DNA of 64,000 nt, taken from NCBI GenBank assembly GCA_963853835.1, contig OY970832.1:1632001-1696000 (forward strand), read 5' to 3'. The translations under genes were made by a program, and so were the position numbers. Of the stretch, positions 10,747 to 21,534 are shown piece by piece. This stretch comes from Calendula officinalis. Lineage: Eukaryota > Streptophyta > Magnoliopsida > Asterales > Asteraceae. Below the pieces are notes generated by a model. It saw only the letters and a program-made list of their open reading frames with translations, did no database searches and had not been told where the DNA came from. Every line of letters starts with the position of its first letter. Position 1 is the first letter of the stretch.

Positions 10747-12033
10747 GAGTTAATTACACAAATGGTCATTTAAGATAATACCACGCTGCAAATGTGGTCC
10801 TAATCTTTTAATTTCGACAATCTCAGTCCTTTAAGATTACCGATTTTGCACGTTTGGTCCTTTAGGCCAAACGGTGTTAAATTTTTCTGTTAAGTGACCT
10901 CATGTGCGATGCACATAAGGCTATTTTTGTCTTTTCACACTCCTTCTTCCCCACCTTCATCTTCTTCCCCAAAGTCAAAACCCTAGAAACCAAAATCAAA
11001 TCTCGTTTCAACCGTAATCTCCCCTCTTCAAAATCAAATCTTGCAACATCAACTGTCATATAACTCAATGAAAACAAACTATCAAGTATCAAATACATAA
11101 TACATTCAATTAGGTCGATGATATAAATCGACGCCTTCATCTTATCTCTCATCATTTCATCCACCACAATACATGATGCTTGCTTGCTGTACACCTCCTC
11201 AAACGTAGAGTACAACCTCATAAAGCATTCCCTCACCTTCTCTGGCGATAAAAGTATATTCTCCGGCAAACATGAAATCACCTTATTCCACGACATCGAT
11301 TCGTAGCTCCATACATATTGATTCAACTTCTTGTGATTCATTATCCATTCTTCTCCTAGAATAAATTTCAGATTTGTTGTACGGACTCGATTATGAAATG
11401 GAGATTGTTAACGAGAAAGAGGTACGATAATGCGACGTAGTTGTGAAATTTTGCTTTTCCGTCAAGTTTGCAGAGAAGAACGAGAATGATCCATGCCAGC
11501 TTGACAGAAACCGCCGGTGGCGAAATGTCGTCGGAATTCAAGCAATCTAAGTAGGATTCTAGAAACGATAATTGTTCCTTGATCGGCAAGTCATCTGCGA
11601 TGATAAAGGTGGTACCGTAATTAGCAAGAGATGATAAATAATTCATAACTGAATCGTTTAACGGATGAATTCCACTGCCCGATACTGTGATTTTGGATGA
11701 GTTTTTTAAAATCAAATGGGGTAAAATAGAATGAAATTGAGGGTTTTGATCTTGAAGAGGGGAGATTACAGTTGAAACGAGATTTGATTTTGGTTTCTAG
11801 GGTTTTGATTTTGGGGAAGAAGATGAAGGTGGGGAAGGAGTATGAAAAGACAAAAATACCCTTATATGCATCGCACATGAGGTCACTTAACAGAAAAATT
11901 TAACAGGGTTTGGCCTAAAGGACCAAACGTGCAAAATCGGTAATCTTAAAGGACTAAGATTGTCGAAATTAAAAGATTAGAACCACACTTGCAGTGTGGT
12001 ATCATCTTAAAGGACCATTTATGTAATTAACTC
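10747..12033. mobile_element. Pack-MULE carrying an EXO70 gene fragment
   Basis: Terminal inverted repeats of about 290 bp (10747-11040 and about 11745-12033) begin GAGTTAATTACA and end TGTAATTAACTC. They are flanked by the perfect 9-bp repeat TATTTAAAG (10738-10746 and 12034-12042). Long TIRs and a 9-bp duplication are hallmarks of Mutator-like elements. No transposase is present; the interior is a host gene fragment, defining a Pack-MULE. Confidence 0.9.
11125..11700 (-). pseudogene. Captured EXO70 exocyst subunit fragment, frameshifted
   Basis: Minus-strand frames encode EXO70 C-terminal landmarks in order: a SGIHPLNDSVMNYLSSL segment (about 11610-11670), AWIILVLLCKLDGKA (about 11460-11500), LHFIIESV (about 11385), then after a frame change KFILGEEW and SYESMSWNKV (about 11290-11360), and a CFMRLYSTFEEVYSKQ segment (about 11190-11240). 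EXO70 tethers secretory vesicles at the plasma membrane. Here the N-terminal half is absent, a frameshift lies near 11370, and the sequence runs into the TIR, so no working protein is made. The absence of introns says little, since plant EXO70 genes are often intronless. Confidence 0.8.
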
Positions 12034-12043
12034 TATTTAAAGA

Positions 12044-13641
12044 GTATCGCTGCCGCATATATATTATAATTACAATATTCCTGTTATGGGTAAGATTAAA
12101 TCTAGAAGGACCGGCTAATAAACAAAGCGGTTAAAATAAGTTTATTACACTTTATTTATTTATTTATTTATTTTACTTTCACTAAGTACAAAAAGTATTC
12201 ATTTTCTTTTTTAATAATAGTCAGGTGAATGGTTAGGAAAAATGAATTTTCCTACGTAATGTTTTGACTACATAATATTTAGAGCTAATTACAAGAATCT
12301 TTCATGTGATTATATCAAATTGTGGATTTTGTTCCTAACTTTTTTAAAATTACAAAAATCATCCATTATTTGAAACCTTGTCATACAATTAGATATTAGT
12401 CCCTAATTTGGACGACTGTTAAATTGATTCGCAAGTCATGCCTCATGTGTATTGCACATAAAGTTAGAAGTGTCTTTCTACAATTCATTTGTATTAATTG
12501 AATTATTATATCTATAATCGATATTTAGTACTCGATAAAGCACAAGTTACTACTAATTTTCAACCAAGGTTGCAGGCAAGCACTTCATAAAATCTGGCTT
12601 TATAGCGAACTTAAAGAGTTCCCACTTGTATTGAAAATTTGAGATATTCTCTACTTCAACTTTGTCTAGTGGGCTAAGTATCCCTAACATTTTTAACTAA
12701 AAAGTTCTTGATGTGTTGATTCCCATTCTTATTTTGCATTGAGAATAATGTAAGTTCTAAGACCCACAAACGATAGATTTAAGAGCGTCACAGCACCATG
12801 TGATTACAAAAAATTTAAGTATGCCTTTAAACAACCTAGATCGGGGCATGATCCAGAAACACTGATTTGCCCTTTCTAGTTTTGTTTTCTTCAAAAAAAG
12901 TGTCTTAAATGTGATTACAAAAACAACAATATTACAATTAATAATATTCTAAAATCCCTTAATATAACTAGATAGAAAGTTGTATGTGTTAAAGATAGAC
13001 TTTGGATGACTTTCAACCCATTTACATGTTCAACCAGTTTGACTCGTTAACTGTATGAAATAAAATGCCGCACAAATCAACAATTAATAACTATATATGT
13101 TGAAACACGTATTTGGGGCAAAGAGGGATATATTGTGGCTAGAGTCAACCCTTATTGGCGATTAAAAAATATAACCTAGATATGGAATAATCGCTATTTC
13201 CGAACTATAAGCATACATTCCCAAAGCCTTTATTAACGTGGCCCATTCACCGGGTACACAAATGTTAACTTAAGATTCATAACAGAAAAGGGAGGAACAT
13301 CAAGATGGCTTTAGCCTTTATGTAATCAATGCAAAGAATGGAATAAAAAGTTGACTAATTTATAAAGTTAAAGTGTATAGGAAGCCAGAGGATTGAAGTA
13401 AGTTAAAAGTCAAAAGGGCTACCAAATATAAACGATTAACTGACAAGTAGAAAGATGCTTTGTTCGTGATGTAAACGATCTAACTGTTGTTTTGGGTGTT
13501 TCTGAACCTTTATCGGATCATCTAGTAAATGTTTGCCTAGAGAATGATCAAACCTGTAACTTATTTATGACTATTTCAGACATTCTTACGGCTAGGCCAA
13601 CACGATGTAATTGTACTGCCAATTCAATTCAAATGTATATA
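12044..13641. other. Intergenic stretch with an orphan MULE end
   Basis: Between 12289 and 12482 lies a single copy of sequence related to the Pack-MULE TIR (GAGCTAATTACAAGAAT..., then CCTCATGTGTATTGCACATAA). No partner end is visible. The rest is AT-rich, and a 74-codon ORF at 13492-13716 has no recognisable content. Confidence 0.5.
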
Positions 13642-14219
13642 CTTCCTCCGATTCAAAATAAGTGTTACACTTTGGGTTTAACGGGTTTTGAGGCAAAAGA
13701 TTATAATGATTGTTAAATTAGATTAATTGAATGGTTAGTAGATAATGAGTCCCGCACCTTTTGAATAAAGTGAGGTTAATGATGTTTAAAAGTAAAAAGT
13801 AAGGGTAGATGGGTCATTTCACTTTGTTAAAGTAGATAGTTAGTGGTAGGGGTGATTATCGGGCCAAAACCGAACCGAACCGAACTGAACCGATAGAACC
13901 AATAACCGATTACGATGAATTTTTAAAACCGAAACCGAACCGATAACATGTTATCGGTTTCGGTTCGGTTTTGGTTCGGTTATTTTAGGCCAAATGTTCA
14001 TCATTTTCCGAAAACCGAACCGAACCGATAACCGATAATGATGAATTTTCAAAACCGAAACCGAACCGATATCGGTTTCGGATCGGTTCGGTTTCGGTCG
14101 GTTTTCGGTTCGGTTTTTCGGTCCAAATGCTCACAAATAAGGTAATTTTTTAAAATGTAGCACTTATTTTGAGTCACCCATGTAAGGAAGGTGTAGCAAT
14201 TATTGTGAATCGGAGGAAG
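13642..14219. mobile_element. Stowaway-type MITE interrupted by a second repeat
   Basis: The ends CTTCCTCCGATTC and GAATCGGAGGAAG are inverted and flanked by TA, as in Stowaway/mariner MITEs. At about 13852-14145 it contains a nested, strongly self-complementary repeat made of CCGAACCGAA / TTCGGTTCGG units starting TAGGGGTGA, of the hAT-like type seen at 29221. Confidence 0.8.
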
Positions 14220-14810
14220 TATCTTTATCTATAATAAACAAAAAGTTTAAAGCCACATGACAACTCCTAAAGCCACATGGCAATTCTAAAAGTCACATGA
14301 CATATTTAAAGCCACATAAGTCATAATAATCTTTTATGCACACCGTACAAGTTATTATAAAATTTAACAAAATTGGTTTTTACATCTCAATCTTTCGTCA
14401 CATGGTTTTTTGACAAAATTCATTTCTCAGCCCATTTCATTTCTCAATATTTTATTTCTCTACTCAATTTTATTTCTCTCAATTTCTGACTACCAAACGT
14501 GCCCTAATGGTTTTTTGTGTGCATAAATTGAGTTGATTCATATGTATACCAACATAAGTGCACATCCATGAAGTTAAAAGAAAATTGTCAACGCGTGCAG
14601 GTTAATTAGGATATGTGTAGCCAATTTACTAATCAATGGGTTTAAGGAGTTCTATACAGGTGAATTTAGAATTTGGATTTAAATTTTACTTTACTGATAA
14701 ATTGTCCTACAAATATGGATTTACATCTCATCTTTTGCACACATGTTTAAATTTAGAATTTACTTTCTTGATAAATTGTCTTACAAATTTGACTACTTTA
14801 TATGTTCTTT

Positions 14811-15075
14811 ACAGATTATAATGACGGTGAAATTAATTTTGCATCTCACATTCATGATTATTTGCACATGCTTTTCATTTGGGGAAGAAATTGATGGTGA
14901 TGAACAAAGTCCTGAGTACTTATGTCCATTCTGTGCATATGATATCTTATGATCTCATCCTTACATTATCTAATGTCCTATTATATGTTTTTATTGTGTA
15001 AATGCAGGTATGTCCGATATGTGCAAAAGAAATATGAGAATTGGTTTGGTGAGCCATATAACTATGTAGCATGAA
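14811..15075 (+). pseudogene. Di19-like zinc finger gene fragment
   Basis: One frame encodes EEIDGDEQSPEYLCPFCAYD (14886-14945), very like the start of the Di19 drought-induced zinc finger domain. After a possible intron ending TGCAG at 15008, VCPICAKE and then, in another frame, a GLVSHIT segment appear, matching the second Di19 finger. A frameshift near 15035 and lack of the rest of the gene make it a pseudogene. Upstream (14660-14860) a degenerate repeat of about 90 bp is present two to three times. Confidence 0.6.
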
Positions 15076-15267
15076 AGTCTTCAAATATATCCTTTTATAA
15101 AAGTCACTAAGTACATCCGTTATAATATCATAATTTTCATGTCATCATAATATGTTCATGTCTTAGCTCCATATATACATATATCACGTTCAACATAAAT
15201 TTAGGGTTTTCAATGTTTCTACATTTTCGATGAATAAAATATTCTTAAAAGTAAAAATATTAGGAAA

Positions 15268-15513
15268 ATTTTATAAGTCACCCATTATAGGCTAGTATAA
15301 AAATAAAGGCATCATCAATTTTCCTACTTTACACCTTTTAGTCTTTTACTACATCTTTGTCCCAATAACCAATTTAAGAGCTGTCGTTTTATTTTATAAG
15401 TCACCCATTATAGGCTAGTATAAAAATAAAGGCATCATCAATTTTCCTACTTTACACCTTTTAGTCTTTTACTACATCTTTGTCCCAATAACCAATTTAA
15501 GAGCTGTCGTTTT
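15268..15513 (+). repeat. Perfect 123-bp tandem duplication
   Basis: Units 15268-15390 and 15391-15513 are identical by eye. The unit starts ATTTTATAAGTCACCC and ends GAGCTGTCGTTTT. There is no coding content. Confidence 0.95.
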
Positions 15514-15721
15514 ACGTTACTTAACGGGCCTAATGTGAAGAGATACTACTGGCTCATAATTTATCAGGCCGAAAGGCCCATTTATGGTTAGAGTTTAGGC
15601 CCGTTGAAATATAATGTTTCTAGTTTAACGAACTTTTCTCTTCAAGACGATTATTAATGGACATTAATAAAACCAACAAAAATTGCACTATGCATTATTT
15701 TTATTCGTTTATATTTATACG

Positions 15722-15932
15722 AAGGGTTTTTCTAATATGTGCCTCACATATACATGTTAGGGTGCATTGATGATCATAAACTTTCCAAGAAATCCACCAA
15801 AAGCATTTAATACATCATCTAAAACTATAAAATTTGGCTTTATTATATGTTCATTGCTATATTTTTAGAAATTTTAACTCCATACAATGCACCCTAACAC
15901 GTGCCTATGGGGCACATGTTAGAAAAACCCTT
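15722..15932. mobile_element. MITE with about 45-bp inverted ends
   Basis: The ends AAGGGTTTTTCTAA and TTAGAAAAACCCTT, with sub-terminal GTTAGGGTGCATTG against CAATGCACCCTAAC, form a hairpin-capable element of 211 bp. The target duplication is not clear. Confidence 0.7.
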
Positions 15933-18180
15933 ATATGAATGGTATTTATGAGTTTATGGACATGTGTTTGGTTCCGGATTTGAAACTCGAATTGAATTGA
16001 AAAATACAAGAACGGAGAACCGGACGGTAATAAAAGTTCCGGTTTCGATTCTGGTTCAGTGGCAGTTATATCTAGTTATTTGGGGTTTAGAATTTTTAGA
16101 ACTGAAAATTGCATCATCTACGTCTTGAGTTAGACAACAAATTGTTAAATTCGAGTTTCCGAATCGAAAAATCTAAACAAAAAAAACTGAGAATTGAAAA
16201 AGACAAAAAAAAAAAGAAAAAAAAAGAAACAAAAATCAACGAAAACTAAGTCCAACCAGTTCTAGTTACGATTCAAGTTTAATTTTTCAGTTAAAAACTT
16301 AAAATCCCATCTGGTTTTAAGAAAGCTTTTTCCACTAATGAAAAAAAAAATTATTGGCGGCACAGATATTATTTTATTAAAAAAGAAAAAGACAAACAGT
16401 CATTTATAAAGTTTTTAGGTAGAGAAATAGAATCATAAAAATATTTCTACAAAATAAATCTATTTTTATTGCACCTTTTTAATTATAATACTCCGTACAT
16501 AATAACTTTTGCCGTTTTATTGGTTGATTTTATTGCATAGGGTTCTTTTGTTTATGTCGATTAGCATATGTCTCCCTCGCTTAGCCTCCCTATTTTGTTT
16601 CCACCTAAACTTTTTTCAAGAAAAAAATATTTGAAAATATAAAAATAATTTGGAGGAAAACTGCTTGTATGTGTCGTTACCTCGTTGGCTGGTCTTTCAT
16701 TCATTAGATACATCGATTTTTATCGATGAAAATCATGCTAAAATAGTTTGCAAGGGGAATTTTTCGAGTTTGTGATGCAGATCTTAGCATAGGAGATCCT
16801 ACTCTTTTGTTTATAGAGATCAAAGATCGCATGAATAAATGTGTTTCACTAAATTGGGTTACGTGGCACTGTTTCGTGCATACAATCAGTCAAATCGAAG
16901 TTTGCAACAAGGAGAGCCTTCTGGTAAAATATCGGTTTACGGAACTTGCGGCCTCAAAAATGTTATATTTTATGAGTTATTTGCATTTTAAAGTATTTGG
17001 ACTTTGCTCGTGGGCTAGTTTTAGCCTATTTGAATATTAAAAGTCTATTTTATAGTTTCACTCTACTGCAACATTAAGTTTTGATTTTATGAAAGTTTAT
17101 TATTTCCTCTCAATTCATAGAATCTATACTTAATTGAAAATTTACTCAGATTATGGGTATCCGTTAAATCAACGATAATTATAAGAAATTTCATGATATT
17201 CATTTGAAGCAATATGCGATCAATTTGTGTTTATCTTGATCCCTTAAGTTTAATAAAGAAATTTAGTTAAGTTCATTTTAATTAGATTGACTTGTTTAAA
17301 AATTCGTTTAGTGGATATTCTTATTCTTGTCACGTTCGTACTTTACAGTTACAATTTATGAGAAATGTGTGGACATACAAAAATAGGTATCCTGTTGGAA
17401 AAATGTATTCTATCTGGATCCCAAGTTTTAAACAAAGTTTTAAAAATTAGTTTTTATATCTAACTAATCAATACCCTAAATACAATCAAAACGATCTGAC
17501 TAGATGAGCTGACCGGTTTAACCGTACTGAACGTGAATTTGCTACTCCCACCCATATATAACCCTATAAATTAAAAGCTAATAAGAAGTAATTTCTTGTA
17601 TTTTTTAATTACGGACAAACGTAAAATAAGTACAAAAAATGTTGCACTAAGAGGTGGATACGATTTTGGATTTATGATTGAAGCTAAAAAGTTTATTCAC
17701 AAAGTATTGGGAGTCGTATTTTGTCATGTCACACTGTCACAGTGTGGTTTCGCGTACATCGCTTGAACAAACAAATAATTTGTTATGTATATTATATGTA
17801 TTTTGTTATAGTTTAAATTGTTAAAATAGTTATTTTCATCATTAAGAGACAATCATTTAGATGTCTAAACAGAACACAATTTATTGTATAGATACATATT
17901 TATAAAAAGCATCTGCATCAGACTTCTACATTATTATTAGAATATTATTTATCTAGATGCTAATATACATCCCTTAATTATAAAATGAATGTTGGTTAGT
18001 TGTATAAATTTTGTTTTTAAAAGAATTAGTTTCGCAGTTTAAAAGGGATTTCGGCGCAATTTGTTGTTATTCTCAAAAATAATCTTTTATTTATATTAAT
18101 TAATGAAAATATGATAATAATATCAATTTTTAAAAAGAAAAATATGACTACCAACATAATTTAATAGACATAATTCTGAA
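15933..18180. other. Intergenic region upstream of the IDD gene
   Basis: Low-complexity A-rich tracts at 16180-16260. A 77-codon ORF at 16807-17040 resembles nothing I know. A dispersed repeat at 16960-17260 recurs in diverged form at 26950-27260 (shared GGGCTAGTTTT, CTCTCAATTCA and TCAATTTGTGTTTAT landmarks). No gene model is supported. Confidence 0.5.
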
Positions 18181-18189
18181 TGCAAGAAT

Positions 18190-18196
18190 TATATAA
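18190..18196 (+). promoter_or_regulatory. Probable TATA box of the IDD gene
   Basis: TATATAA lies 55 bp before the ATG, giving a short 5' leader. Confidence 0.5.
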
Positions 18197-18250
18197 GCCA
18201 AATGTTACCACATACGCCCACACTCACCTTCTTATTCATCATTTAGGTTT

Positions 18251-20520
18251 ATGTCTAATTATCTCACCGGAGACTATGGAAGTTTCTCTTCAGGAAACAA
18301 TGGTGAATTAGAAACCCAAAACCAACACCAACTTCCAGAACTTAAAACCAGCTTCCATGGAGGAAGTTCAATCTCCAATGGCTCCACGTCATCACTCACT
18401 CTTCCTGCTAAGAAAAAACGAAACCTACCTGGAACCCCAGGTTCTTGTTCTCAAACTATTTTCTTTTAAAATTTTAAGTTAATTGTAAGAATGGTCCCTG
18501 TGGTTTGACCAAATTACACGTTTGGTCACCGTGGTTCAATAAGTGCAGGCGTGCATGGTACCCATGGTTTGCATTTTTTTGTAGTCGTGGTCCCTCCGCC
18601 CTAACGCTGTTAGCTTCCATCCATTAATTGAGGGACATTTTGGTCATTTAATATTTTATAATTAATTTACAACTATATGATGAATTGTACAACTATATGA
18701 TGAAGAAGACGAGCATGTGTGTTTTGATCTGTAATCGATTTAGTGTGTGCAATGTGAAATGACCAAAATACCCTCAACTAACGGAGTTGAGTTAACAATG
18801 TTAGGACAGAGGGACCACAACTGCACAAAGGTACAAATCATAGGTATCGCGTCTGCACTTATTGAATCACGGTGATGATCAAACGTAGAATTTAGCTAAA
18901 TGATAGGGTTCATTCTTGCAATTAACTCGAAAATTTATTACAACAAATAACAAAAATCTACAAATATTTGCAGATCCAACCGCGGAAGTTATTGCATTAT
19001 CACCAACGACATTAATGGCTACCAACAGATTTGTGTGTGAGATATGTAGCAAAGGGTTTCAAAGAGACCAAAATCTACAATTACATAGAAGAGGTCATAA
19101 TCTTCCATGGAAACTTAAGCAAAGAACAAGTGCAGATCATGCTCGAAAACGAGTCTACATTTGTCCCGAGCCATCTTGTGTTCATCATAATCCGGCTCGA
19201 GCACTCGGTGATCTCACCGGAATCAAGAAACATTATAGTCGGAAACATGGTGAAAAAAAGTGGAAATGTGATCGGTGTTCCAAGAAATATGCGGTTCAAT
19301 CGGATTGGAAAGCTCATCAGAAAACTTGTGGCACGAGAGAATATAAGTGCGATTGTGGCACCATTTTTTCAAGGTTAGATATATATCTAAGGGGTGTCTT
19401 GTATTGCGATTTAGAGTATATTATCTGTTTATTGCGTTTTGAAACGCAAATAATCTAAAATGAGTGTCTAATAGAAAGTCTGAACTAATCAATTATTTGT
19501 GTTTTGAGGCATCCAAAATGGAATTTTAGAAAAACATGTGGGGAGGTGCTTATTTTGTTTTGAAAACTGATTATTTGCATTTTACATATCAAGTAAAACA
19601 AATAATTTAGTTTGCCAAACCCTAAAAACTGATTTTCTGATTATTGTTATTTCAAACAGCATAATCAAATTCAAATCCATAGATTATTTTTCAGAATCGC
19701 GTTTTGTAGCCGCCAAAATGCGATTTTTAGGGTAGTTTTATCTTCTCTGGGAGATAAATCAGTCACAAAAAAGTGTTATGGTGCCCTATGCTTTTCATAA
19801 ATAAAAATAACGAAGGATGAATTAGTAATGAATTTACATGTTTGCCCTTGCAGAAGAGATAGTTTTATCACACATAGAGCATTTTGTGATGCATTAGCCG
19901 AAGAAAACAACAAGGCCAACCAAGGATTGTTACAATCACAACAAATGCCCGACCACTACGAGTCATCCATGTCAACGGGCCTCCCCGAATTCAACAACTA
20001 CAACCTCAAAAGCCCGATCCCAATATTCGAGCCCATCAACATGTCCGAGGGTTTATTCTCAAACACTTCGGGCCTCGAGCTCAGCCCGTCAAACGGGCCA
20101 TCCGGCTTCATGAACGGGCCCACGACTCATTTGTCTGCAACAGCCTTGCTTCAGAAAGCGGCCCAAATAGGTGCCACAACAAGTAATGTCATAAACTCTC
20201 CAATGATACAAAAGAGCTATGTTACTACCATGGCTGGTCTAGACCAGCCAAATCCTAATGGGCCAAGTTTTGGCCTATTGTACAGTAACCCAAACCCACA
20301 AGATGAGTTTGGGTCTGGGTATGGGCATGGGCCCAGACTCAGCCCCATACCTATTTTGATGAACATGGATCATGGAGATAAAACACACATATCAGGCGGC
20401 AATAGTGGTGGTGGCGGCGGTGATGATACAATGACAGTTGATTTTATGGGAATTGGAGGATCAAGATCATTAAATATGCAAGCAATGAATACCTTCCAAC
20501 AACTCATGAATCAAGATTAG
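18251..20520 (+). CDS. INDETERMINATE DOMAIN (IDD) C2H2 zinc finger transcription factor
   Basis: Exons 18251-18440, 18974-19373 and 19854-20520 join in frame to 418 residues. A basic nuclear signal AKKKRNLPGTP (53-63) leads into the ID domain. Finger 1 has C85, C88, H101 and H105; finger 2 has C127, C132, H150 and H155; fingers 3 and 4 start at C162 and C189 and are the C2HC type that in this family bind DNA and SHORT-ROOT/SCARECROW-type GRAS partners. The tail has the conserved TALLQKAAQIGAT and TVDFMGIGG motifs found in the JACKDAW/MAGPIE/NUTCRACKER group. It acts in the nucleus on development or metabolism; the exact orthologue is not determined. Both introns are largely transposon-derived. 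Slightly shorter than many IDDs. Confidence 0.95.
18478..18926. mobile_element. MULE-type MITE filling IDD intron 1
   Basis: The ends GTTAATTGTAAGAATGG and its inverted partner TTCATTCTTGCAATTAAC lead long imperfect TIRs (about 75 bp or more, with GTTCAATAAGTGCAG near the inner edge). It resembles the Pack-MULE ends at 10747. It occupies 449 of the 533 bp of the intron. The target duplication has decayed. Confidence 0.75.
19386..19740. mobile_element. hAT-like MITE in IDD intron 2
   Basis: It contains CGTTTTGAAACGCAAATAAT and GGGGAGGTGCTTATT blocks that recur, in the opposite orientation, in the MITE at 55639-56031. It makes up most of the 480-bp intron. Confidence 0.6.
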
Positions 20521-21534
20521 CATAAACCGTTTTTAAAAACTTATCATTAACGAACATATATTGCTAATCTATGGCACTTGGCCTATTATTAATATACAAA
20601 AACCATATTAATCTATGATATCGGTTCTTTCTACTGAAGCAGATCATCTCCCGTTGTTCATCTGGAAAGAAAAAAAAATAACAAAAATTAAAAAATGATA
20701 ACATAACTATTCAAAATTTTCAAAAACTAGAAATTACATAATTTCAAGGTTTTGTGTCTGATTTGAGTCATCGGCAACATATTGACCATATTTTAAGCCA
20801 AAAAAAAAACTTAAATTTTAGGAGACAAAAAGGAACACGAAACAAATAATGATTATTTGGCTAAGTTTGGAAACTTTATAATAATAGATTTATGCTACAA
20901 AATTACCTTTTTAACCTTCATCACAGCAATGTCACGTATTTACAATATGCGATCTAAACTCAACAACTTCATATTATACAGAATATATCACCTGCAGCCA
21001 AAACCAAAAAAACAAAGATCAATAAAAAAATTTATAAAATAATATCAAATATCATAATCAAATAATAAAAAATAAACCATTATTATTAGAGTTGGGCAGG
21101 TGGCATTTACAACTAATTTACATAAAAACGGGTCAATTCAGATTGTATTTTATTGGTAACGGGTCAAATGTAGAAAAGTAGCTAAAAATCAAACGGGTTA
21201 AACAGATCAAAAGTCGCCCAATGCGTGTTCAAACGCTTACATTTTAAACAAAAAAGAAAAAAAGTAGTAAATTACATTAATGGCCCTTGTGGTTTATTGA
21301 ATTTACAGTTTTTGTCCCTAAAGTTTTGAAATTTACACGAATAGTCCCTATGTTTACAATTTGCAACAAAAACAGTCATACCTGAAGTCGGTAACACCAT
21401 AAATCATCCTTTTTCCAACTTTTTGAACTAGAATTTGTTCAGTTTGAGAGATCTTTTGATAAATCCACATAAAACAATATCTCGCGGTTGATTTTTTTTT
21501 TCTTTTTTTTTCTTTTTTAATTTTATTGTTCGGG
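20521..21534. other. Convergent intergenic region between IDD and CW genes
   Basis: 3' flanks of two converging genes. At 21269-21410 there is a fragment related to MULE TIRs (AATTACATTAATGGCCCTTG... CGAATAGTCCCTATG). No gene seen. Confidence 0.5.
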
